DNA of 64,000 nt. It comes from Anaerostipes sp. (GTDB lineage Bacteria > Bacillota > Clostridia > Lachnospirales > Lachnospiraceae). The position numbers and the translations under genes are program-made. Shown one piece after another: positions 47,898 through 56,054 of this stretch (the stretch's first letter is position 1; every line of letters begins with the position of its first letter). A model generated the notes under the pieces. That model did no database searches, was not told the DNA's origin, and saw only the letters and a list, made by a program, of their open reading frames with translations. The DNA lies in contig JAQWFL010000009.1 of the NCBI GenBank assembly GCA_028704435.1, positions 1 through 64,000 of the forward strand. Direction: 5' to 3'.

Positions 47898-49388
47898 TCA
47901 ATACCAATCATGTTTTTCATTTCGGTCAAGTGCTTTGATTTGCAGCATTTCCTCATCGGTCAACTCAAAATTATATAATTCCATATTCTCTTGAATGTGT
48001 TCAGGGTTGCTCGAACCCGGAATAACTACCACACTCTTTTGCAGATTCCAACGCAGAATCACCTGTGCAGGAGATACTTCATGTGCCTGTGCAATGGCAG
48101 AAATCACTTTATTACCAAGGAGTTCAGCCGTATGCCCTCTGCCACCCAGTGGATACCAGCCCTGTACAACAATTCCCAACTCCTGAATATATGGGATTAC
48201 ATCATTCTCTTGATAGTAAGGATGTATTTCATTTTGCACTAACGCAGGAGTAATTGTAACCTGCGGTAAAAATTCTTTCAACTCTTTCACATACCAATTG
48301 GAAAGACCTATGGAACGAATTTGTCCTTCCTCCACAAATTTTTCCATTGCTTTATATGCTTTTACATCGTTTGTATCGGGGTGGTGAAGCAGAATCATAT
48401 CTACATAGCCAATATTCAGCCTATCTATACAAGCCTGAATGGACTTCTCTGGATTTTTCATTTCATTCCCTGGATAGGTTTTGGTAATCACAAATATTTC
48501 TTCCCGCTTGATTCCAAGTTCATCTATTGCTTCCCGAATTGCTTTACCAACTTCTTTTTCATTTCCATAAGCAGACGCAGTATCAATTAGGCGGACACCT
48601 CTTCGCAATGCCTTCTTTACAGAATTAATGCACTCATCTCCATGCAGACTGTATGTGCCAAGTCCATTAATAGGCATTTCATAACCACTGTTCAGTGTAA
48701 CCGTATGGGTTTCAAAATTAAATTTTCTTATTTTCTCTGCACTTGTCGGTGTAATCTTCATTTCATTAAGCCACACTTCCACATCCTCCTTCGTATAATC
48801 AGCACTAAATCGTCTGCCCTCCATCCACTCTGCATCTTTCTCCAGTAGATGGAGATTATCAGCACTGGAACCTATTCCGCTGCTGTGAGAAGTACAAAAT
48901 GGTAAAATGGTCTTTCCTGTGAAATCATAACTTTCTAAGAATGTGCTGATAATTCTAGGTGCTTGTCCATGCCAAATGGGATATCCAACCAACACGGTAT
49001 CATACTGAGTCATATCCAAGGCATCTCCTGCAATAGCGGGTCGTGCATCAGGGTTATCCTGCTCCTGATCAGCTCGTCCATTTGTATAGTATGCTAAATC
49101 AGCTTCTGTATATGGGTCTTCCGGTACGATTTCATAAACATCCGCCTTTAAAATATCAGCAGCTTTTTCTGCTACGCTTTTTGTTGTTCCAGTATTGGAA
49201 AAGTACGCAACTAAAATTTTTCCTTTTGCTGTTTCTGTATTCACTGATGCATCCTCACTTAAAGAAGTGCCTGCTCTACATCCGGACAGCAAACAAACTA
49301 TACGTCGCGTAGTCATCTGGAAGAATATGCTCGATGTCATATGAGGTCTTCGGATTTCTATCAATGTAGGCACTAAACTGAGATGCAT
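47898..49388 (-). CDS. Flavodoxin-aldo/keto reductase fusion with replaced N-terminus
   Basis: Residues about 57-210 form a flavodoxin (VAYFSNTGTTKSVAEK, the FMN phosphate loop). Residues about 225-496 are an aldo/keto reductase with the tetrad Asp/Tyr in DTASAYGNE, Lys in VITKTYPG and His in LLHHPD. The sequence VCLLSGCRAG just before the flavodoxin is a lipobox, so the ancestor was a lipoprotein. The upstream 30 residues come instead from an out-of-frame read of the DUF262 gene; the join lies near 49305-49315. The signal peptide start and native promoter are lost, so expression is uncertain. The two enzymatic domains look intact. Confidence 0.75.
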   Translation of the reverse strand: MHLSLVPTLIEIRRPHMTSSIFFQMTTRRIVCLLSGCRAGTSLSEDASVNTETAKGKILVAYFSNTGTTKSVAEKAADILKADVYEIVPEDPYTEADLAYYTNGRADQEQDNPDARPAIAGDALDMTQYDTVLVGYPIWHGQAPRIISTFLESYDFTGKTILPFCTSHSSGIGSSADNLHLLEKDAEWMEGRRFSADYTKEDVEVWLNEMKITPTSAEKIRKFNFETHTVTLNSGYEMPINGLGTYSLHGDECINSVKKALRRGVRLIDTASAYGNEKEVGKAIREAIDELGIKREEIFVITKTYPGNEMKNPEKSIQACIDRLNIGYVDMILLHHPDTNDVKAYKAMEKFVEEGQIRSIGLSNWYVKELKEFLPQVTITPALVQNEIHPYYQENDVIPYIQELGIVVQGWYPLGGRGHTAELLGNKVISAIAQAHEVSPAQVILRWNLQKSVVVIPGSSNPEHIQENMELYNFELTDEEMLQIKALDRNEKHDWY

Positions 49389-50825
49389 ATCCCATTTCCA
49401 GATTTACAAAATCAGTCAGGCGTGCCAACATGTGAAGCATGTATCTTCCTGTGAACTGGTTGAGTTCAAAGTCCTTTATGGAATCCAGTTTCTCGTTCAT
49501 TCTCTCCAGATGTGCCGTCAGCGTGATACCGACAGTCTTTACATCCTGGTTTCTGATTTGGCACATCACTTTGAAGAGCATCTGCTTGTTTGTATTCCAG
49601 TTGATCTTCTTGTAATTGAAAATACGTGTAGAAGCAAAAATATCAATGAACGTAGAAATGAGCTTGATTTTCTGGTCTATAACCGCAGGAGCATCATCCA
49701 CTCGAACCGCCGACATAATCACATAGTTCTGGTATGTGATGTCCCTATGCGCATTGTAGAAAACAGCTTCATAACCGCTTGTTACTGTCTCGGAGTATTT
49801 CTTAATTCGGAGATAAAGCTTTGTCATCAATGACATTTCTACTGTAACCAAGTCCTTATACTGCAACGGACTAACCAGTTGCATTTCACTCTTTGCATTC
49901 TGACGGACCCAGGTGTGGAACTTCTCACCAAGACGTTCAAAGTCACGATCCTCAGCGCCCTTCTTCGTTTCACGAATAGACTGAGCGTACTTTGCACGAA
50001 ACCATGCAGATATAAAATCCACATCCTCTGCTTTTACTGTTCCGCTACTTGATGCGCCAAAGGCTGTTTTTATATCATTGATGTTTCGTTGCCACTCTTT
50101 ATTTACCAGGTCTCGTTCTCTCTCATCCACCTGCTGAATAATAAAAACTTTCAGCATTTCAGCACTATTCAGGCTTAGACCACGGTCGTTCATGGTAAGG
50201 AAAATAGTATGTGCTTCATCTTCTGACGGAGTATCAATCTCCAATAGCAGCACTTTTCTAATGAGCCAATAGATGAAATACGGAAGCGCTTCACCTTTCA
50301 GTTCATCTGGGAACAGGTCCTCAATATCCACATATCGGACAACGAGGTTCTGGGTGCTTTCATTTGCAGCAACATGTGCAGTGTTTTCATTCCATAGCGC
50401 GCGCATGCAATCGTTTCGTTCAGGCACATCCAGATTAAATGACATCGTTCCAAAATCATCCTTATAAACAAGGTTGTCAAAGGAAACCGGCAGGAAAGGA
50501 ACCCCCGTTGTATGCTGCTGAAGATTTCTTAAATAAATCAACAGCAGAGTAAGGGATGTGATTCGCTGCTGACCGTCAATAACCTGACGAGGCGCAGTCC
50601 CGGTGCAAATGATGCTTCCCATATAATAGTAGCCATAATTCTGAACCTCTGAAGGCGAGTTATGGTTATCCGGGTCATAGTATTCCCGGAAGGTATCATA
50701 GAAATCAGAAATCATCTGATCAATCTGAGTGCGCCCCAGCGGTATTCTCTTTGATAATAATCCACTTCGAAGCGGCCCCTGGTAAGGATCGTTTCAAGTG
50801 TGTCAGTTTTATCTATCTTCTGCAT
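49276..50825 (-). pseudogene. DUF262/DUF1524 (GmrSD-like) defence protein, frameshifted and truncated
   Basis: The true start is the ATG at 50825 (AGAGGTG upstream), giving MQKIDKTDTLETILTRGRFE and the DUF262 motif YYQREYRWG. A missing G in the following GGGG run then shifts the frame to the track's ORF (MISDFYDTFREYY). The DUF262 nucleotide motif DGQQRITSL is intact. The C-terminal DUF1524 HNH domain breaks off right after its first motif, DIEHILPDD, where the flavodoxin-AKR sequence begins. GmrSD-type proteins cut modified or phage DNA. It lies downstream of hsdR, where such genes often ride with type I systems. Confidence 0.8.
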
Positions 50826-50948
50826 ATGTGTCACCTCTGGTTTTCAGCGTCAGTCTGGCATTTAACCGCCGACACCGATTTTCTAAATTATTCGTCCACC
50901 TTTGTAAAACTCACTAAAATTGTAATTCTGTTCATTATTGTTTTTTAT

Positions 50949-53900
50949 TTACAACGGAGGTCGGTGAATCAAATGATCCTTTGACTGTTCCTTCAATTCA
51001 TCATAAATATCACCGTAATCAGTAGTCCACTTCAAATGAAGAAGCATATCATAAACTTCATTATCATCACTAACCTTACTCTTTGATTCCAGTTTCAGAG
51101 AAAGATCCGCTAGACCGAGCATGTGATTACTTACTCTGAATGGAATATGTATTCCTAAACATGCCGATATAACATTTGACTTGGTGAGATTTTCACCCTT
51201 CTTCATATTACTTATGGTTCTGTTATCTAAACCTGTCATACTTCTCAACAGCCTTGCTGAATAATTACAGATATGTTTATCCATTAAAATATCTAGCGCC
51301 AGTCCAAATTCCTCACCATCGATTGCATTCAACATTTCCTTAGACATTTCATTTACTAGACCATATTGTGAAAGCAAGTCCTCCGTAATGAAATCATTAT
51401 AATTAAAAGCTTCATCAGCCTTTGATTTTGGAAGCTTTATATAATGAAGTGTTTGATCATTTTCATCCACAATAAATTGTAAGAAACATTCCTCTTCATG
51501 GGCCTTTGCAAATTCAGTCAATCTAATTTTTCCGTCATCAGTACGTTCCATACATTCTGATGTAGCAACGCAAAGTTTATCTTCCACATACGCAAAGCAT
51601 TCTGAATCAATGACACTTTTTACAGCCTTGCTTTCTGAATACCAATTTTCTAAAGTCTTATAGCTGACAGAAGTTTTCACCTCTCTTCCGGCATAGTCTT
51701 CATCTGTAAGCTTGACCACCACAACCTTTGGTTTATCATTCTTACTAACATTATCTGCAGTACTGCTGACAGATTGTTCTATCTCAATCACATATAAATA
51801 TGGATCTTGTCCACCAGAAAAAATAAAATCACGTAGATAATTTTCGCTATAGATTGGCAAACGTAACGGAACATACTCATCTTTAAATACATGTTTAAAG
51901 AAGCTTTCTGCCTGTGTTTTGTTTACTGATTTTTTTAATTCAGTAAATGTACCTCTGTCGTCAATATTACTTGGAGTAGCATGACGATCCAATAATTCTT
52001 TAAGCAATTCATAATAACAACCAAGGCGTCTAACAACTCGATTTATCCTTGCACGCTCATCAGCTTTCATATAATCGGTAATGTAGTCTCTAAAAGTTTT
52101 CCCTGGAACTAATTTAGCTTGGCCACTTTCTACCGCATGTATAAACCTTTCAGCATATCGCTGTTCTTCTTGTGAAAGCATTGAAAATGATCTATGCAGC
52201 TCTTTTAATGAAGCATCAACGACTCCAGGATCACTGTCGCCCTGAATCAACTTGACATACTTATCAAAATTAGAGTTCATGTAATTTGCATCAATTTTAC
52301 CAGTATCATATTCCGTAATATGAACATCAATTTCATAAGGAGCCTCTCCACCGGCTCCACCTCCGCCACCACGAGATATTTCTTTATATCTTGCTAACAA
52401 GGTCAGATATGTCTGTTCATCCAGCAACATTTTAATAGCATTTTCGTTTTGATCTTCATCTGGATATGAATTCTTATTCCAGGTAAATCCTTGAATAACA
52501 GCTGCTTCTAGATGATCAACAAACTTATTAAATTCTTTTGCAAATTTTCCAATTGCTGCTGTATCAGTAGGTAGTTTTTCAAAGTTAGCAATTCCTGAAT
52601 TTTTGAATATTTGCTCAATACTTTGAAAAAGCGTATTCATGTTTCTTAGATTGTTTGGTAATTTATCCACAAACAGTCCTGTAGGAACATCTCCTGAATA
52701 TGCCTTAACCGCTGCCTCAATATTCTTCTCCATCGTATTTGGTCTACGATAGTATTTGATGATTCCAAAAGGCTTCTCTGCCATGTTGTAAAGTCTATTT
52801 GTACGTGAAAAAGCCTGGATAAGATTCTCATACTCCATCATCTTATCTAGATACAGCGTATTTACATACTTGGAATCGAATCCTGTTAGCATCTGATTAA
52901 CCACGATAAGGATATCAATCTGTTCGTCTTTACCAATACTGTCGAATGGTTTTTTATGACCCAATCTCAGACTGACTTCTTTACGGAATTTATCATACGT
53001 AGGAATGGTATACTTCTGATTAAAATGTTTATAGTAAGCCTCTAGGATTTCGACAATTCCATCTTCCTTCTCTAAACTGCCTCCACCTTCATTATCTATA
53101 GTTGGATCGAACATAGCCGTGATAAAAAGGTCAGGAAACGCCTTAACCATCAATCTATAATAGTTAACTGCTTCCGGAATACTACTGGTTGCAAAAATAG
53201 CATGAAATTTCCTATCTCTACTATATAAAGTCCATTTCTTTTCTATATCTTCAATTACGCCATCTACATACTCATCCGTCTGATATTGTTCATTAGGAAT
53301 AAAATCTTCTATTCCTTTAGCATATTTTCCGTTTACCAGTTCGCCATACATCTTAACCTGAGATGAATCCATGTATTTAAGATACACTTTTTCTTTTTTA
53401 GGATCACTGAAAGCATCCTTCTGGTCTTTTGCTTTAGCTTTACTAAGTGCAACTTTCTCTCTCAAATCAGAGTCATCATAAATACGAACCATATACGGAT
53501 CGAAACCCAGTACGTTTTTATCCCTAATTCCATCACCTAACGTGTATCTGTGAATTTCATCACCAAATATTATTGGAGTTGTACTATCTTTTTTTGCATT
53601 TAAGTCTTGAATAGGAGTTCCCGTAAATCCGAAAATCAGAGCATTTTTAAAGGTGTTCTTTATATCAACAAGCATATCGCCAAATGTAGAACGATGGCAT
53701 TCATCTATGATAATGACCATTCTTTTACGCTGAACAATCTTTAAATCCGCTTCTATATTAGCGACGTCTTCTCTTGCGATATTACTTAACTTCTGAATAG
53801 ATGTGACAATCAAAGTATTATCAGAATCCGGACTTTTTAATTTTGACATTAGAATGTCAGTATTTTCAGTTGCCTGAACAGATTCTGCTCCAGTAGCAAA

Positions 53901-54935
53901 CGAACGATATTCTTTAAGTGACTGTATTCCTAATTCTTTTCTATCGACAAGGAAAATCACTTTTTCTGCATCGTGATTGGCTGCTACCAACTGAGCAGCC
54001 TTAAAACTAGTCATAGTTTTTCCGCTACCAGTCGTATGCCATACATGACCCCCAAGTTGCTTTTTGTCATCCCAATGACTCTTTTTTTCTGCAACAATAT
54101 TAGCAATTCCAACCGCTGCGTAGTACTGATAACTTCTCATTACTTTTAACTGGCCTTCGTCGGTATCTGCGATTGTATAGAAGCCAATTAGCATGTGTGC
54201 CATTGGAATAGATAAAAATTTCTTGATAAATGTATACCAATCATTTATAGGATTGTTATTAAAATCTGCCCAGTGGAAATAAAACGCTTTATTAAATACG
54301 CCCTTTTCCCCAGGATTTGCAAAATATACGGACTCCCTAGGCTGCATCGCCACGAAGATCTGTACTAGAGAAAAAATCCCTCTAAACACACCCTCATGTG
54401 AATATTTTTCTATTTGATTGTATGCTTCACTAACAGGAATACCGCTGCGTTTTAATTCCATGTGAATGACCGGCATACCATTAATCAGCAACATCAAGTC
54501 ACCCCTTCTACTATTTAGAATAGGTGACTTTGTTTTAAACTTGGGCTGTTGAACAATCTGATATCTGCTCTGCCCTAATGCAATTTCCTGGCGATCATAA
54601 ATCTTTAAAGAAATCTCTTTACCAAGATGAATTGGATCATTAGGGTTATCACGGGTAATAGATATACTGCGACCATTAATAAATTCATTTAAAGCCATTG
54701 GTGACTGCAGATTTCGAATTTGATCTAAAATCTGTGCCATTTCACCAGAAGTTAAAGGCTGGTCGTTTAAACGCGTTCCTTGCTTATTATTATTGAATAA
54801 TATGTTGGCCCAATTCTGAATCAAATCTTCTTCAGACGGATATCTAATAACATCAGATTCCCATCCATGTTCAATAAGTGCCTTTATCACAGTTTCTTCG
54901 AAATCTTTTTCTTCATTAAAAACAATATCTGACAA
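50949..54935 (-). CDS. hsdR: Type I restriction subunit R with C-terminal HTH-like domain
   Basis: 1328 residues. The N-terminal PD-(D/E)xK nuclease shows GDLMLLINGMPVIHMELK (about 145-162). The SF2 translocase has Walker A TGSGKT at 302-307, DECH at 411-414 and late motif QAFSRTNRL. The last 110 residues are extra: SMTGLDNRTISNMKKGENLT followed by ISACLGIHIPF looks like an XRE-type HTH plus the short helical tail seen in Lachnospiraceae regulators. Typical HsdR proteins are about 1000-1100 residues. The start is a TTG with AAGGGGGG upstream, 12 nt after hsdS. No damage is visible. Confidence 0.93.
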   Translation of the reverse strand: MSDIVFNEEKDFEETVIKALIEHGWESDVIRYPSEEDLIQNWANILFNNNKQGTRLNDQPLTSGEMAQILDQIRNLQSPMALNEFINGRSISITRDNPNDPIHLGKEISLKIYDRQEIALGQSRYQIVQQPKFKTKSPILNSRRGDLMLLINGMPVIHMELKRSGIPVSEAYNQIEKYSHEGVFRGIFSLVQIFVAMQPRESVYFANPGEKGVFNKAFYFHWADFNNNPINDWYTFIKKFLSIPMAHMLIGFYTIADTDEGQLKVMRSYQYYAAVGIANIVAEKKSHWDDKKQLGGHVWHTTGSGKTMTSFKAAQLVAANHDAEKVIFLVDRKELGIQSLKEYRSFATGAESVQATENTDILMSKLKSPDSDNTLIVTSIQKLSNIAREDVANIEADLKIVQRKRMVIIIDECHRSTFGDMLVDIKNTFKNALIFGFTGTPIQDLNAKKDSTTPIIFGDEIHRYTLGDGIRDKNVLGFDPYMVRIYDDSDLREKVALSKAKAKDQKDAFSDPKKEKVYLKYMDSSQVKMYGELVNGKYAKGIEDFIPNEQYQTDEYVDGVIEDIEKKWTLYSRDRKFHAIFATSSIPEAVNYYRLMVKAFPDLFITAMFDPTIDNEGGGSLEKEDGIVEILEAYYKHFNQKYTIPTYDKFRKEVSLRLGHKKPFDSIGKDEQIDILIVVNQMLTGFDSKYVNTLYLDKMMEYENLIQAFSRTNRLYNMAEKPFGIIKYYRRPNTMEKNIEAAVKAYSGDVPTGLFVDKLPNNLRNMNTLFQSIEQIFKNSGIANFEKLPTDTAAIGKFAKEFNKFVDHLEAAVIQGFTWNKNSYPDEDQNENAIKMLLDEQTYLTLLARYKEISRGGGGGAGGEAPYEIDVHITEYDTGKIDANYMNSNFDKYVKLIQGDSDPGVVDASLKELHRSFSMLSQEEQRYAERFIHAVESGQAKLVPGKTFRDYITDYMKADERARINRVVRRLGCYYELLKELLDRHATPSNIDDRGTFTELKKSVNKTQAESFFKHVFKDEYVPLRLPIYSENYLRDFIFSGGQDPYLYVIEIEQSVSSTADNVSKNDKPKVVVVKLTDEDYAGREVKTSVSYKTLENWYSESKAVKSVIDSECFAYVEDKLCVATSECMERTDDGKIRLTEFAKAHEEECFLQFIVDENDQTLHYIKLPKSKADEAFNYNDFITEDLLSQYGLVNEMSKEMLNAIDGEEFGLALDILMDKHICNYSARLLRSMTGLDNRTISNMKKGENLTKSNVISACLGIHIPFRVSNHMLGLADLSLKLESKSKVSDDNEVYDMLLHLKWTTDYGDIYDELKEQSKDHLIHRPPL

Positions 54936-54947
54936 GTATATCCCCCC

Positions 54948-56051
54948 TTACACGAACATCTTTTGAAGACATCCTTTTTTCATTCTTTTTGTTAATTCTA
55001 ATTCTTGTCCTGCATACACCATCATCTCGTCAAGCTTTTGTAAAAATTCAGCTATTTTCTTTTGCTCTCTAATATCATCTGGTACTCGAACAACTATTTT
55101 GCTAAATGAAGGATATTTTAAATTCCAAGTATCAGAAGTCAGTCCTTGTGAATTAACCTCGAAAACATGTGTTATATCTTTTTTCTTAAACATATATGCA
55201 AAAAATTGAGAATCAATTCCTTCTTTAGGTTTTACTACGGTATATGCAGGGCTCACAATACCTTCATAAGTGGAACATCCACTTGCTCCTTGCCACATTC
55301 TCATAGAATTATAAGCGATATCACCTACACACACTTTTTTGTACTTTGATTTATCACTATTAGAATTGTCATGTCGGTCCAAGTCAGAAAACTTCTTTAT
55401 TCCAGATCCAATTGTTACAGATAACAATTCTCCACCTGGCATGTTTTCCACTCTTTCATCAAAACATGATCCTAGTGTTCTTTTTTTCCATTCCGATAAA
55501 AATCCTTCAAACCTTATTTCTGGAACTTTCTCATCATTTTGAGGAAACATCTTCTGAAGGCACGATTTTTTCATATCTTGTAATTTTTCCAACTTTAACT
55601 GGTGAAGGGTGATAAGGCCAGTTGTTTCATCCAAATAGGTTGCTATTCTTGTCTGTTCGTCCTTTTTGGGATATAGGAAACTCATAGTTAAAAACTCATT
55701 GTAACTGATGCTTCTGCCGTCACGAATGCCATAAGTCACTGTTTCCAAACGACGAATAAACTCCTCTGAAGAAAAGACATATTTCCAATAATTATCGTCG
55801 TGCTTTTCCTGCTCTTGAAAGCCAAAAACCGTGTAAGCAGGCGAGGTTATGCCCTCTATTGCCGAGTGAGCAAAACCACCTTGAAAAGAACGAAGATGAA
55901 TAACAAACTGTCCCGGAACAACTCTTTTATAGCCTTCTTCATTTTTCTTGTCGTGAAAAATATTGATGCCGTTATCATCTCTTTTTATCATTCCACGGTC
56001 TTGTGTTGCAGACAAAACAGGAAGTTCAGGAGTTTTATCATTTTTACTCAT
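54948..56051 (-). CDS. hsdS: Type I specificity subunit S
   Basis: 367 residues with two target-recognition domains, each followed by a helical spacer ending in a near-identical tag (KSCLQKMF at about 188 and KGCLQKMF at the end). The second domain begins with the usual VPEIRFEGFLSEWKKRTLG. The first lacks that lead-in and starts directly at NDKTPELPVLSATQDRG, so the protein is short by about 25-30 residues at the N-terminus. The ATG has GGAGG 8 nt upstream inside the hsdM end, so the start looks genuine. It sets which two half-sites the enzyme recognises; the sites cannot be read from sequence. Confidence 0.92.
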   Translation of the reverse strand: MSKNDKTPELPVLSATQDRGMIKRDDNGINIFHDKKNEEGYKRVVPGQFVIHLRSFQGGFAHSAIEGITSPAYTVFGFQEQEKHDDNYWKYVFSSEEFIRRLETVTYGIRDGRSISYNEFLTMSFLYPKKDEQTRIATYLDETTGLITLHQLKLEKLQDMKKSCLQKMFPQNDEKVPEIRFEGFLSEWKKRTLGSCFDERVENMPGGELLSVTIGSGIKKFSDLDRHDNSNSDKSKYKKVCVGDIAYNSMRMWQGASGCSTYEGIVSPAYTVVKPKEGIDSQFFAYMFKKKDITHVFEVNSQGLTSDTWNLKYPSFSKIVVRVPDDIREQKKIAEFLQKLDEMMVYAGQELELTKRMKKGCLQKMFV

Positions 56052-56054
56052 TTC

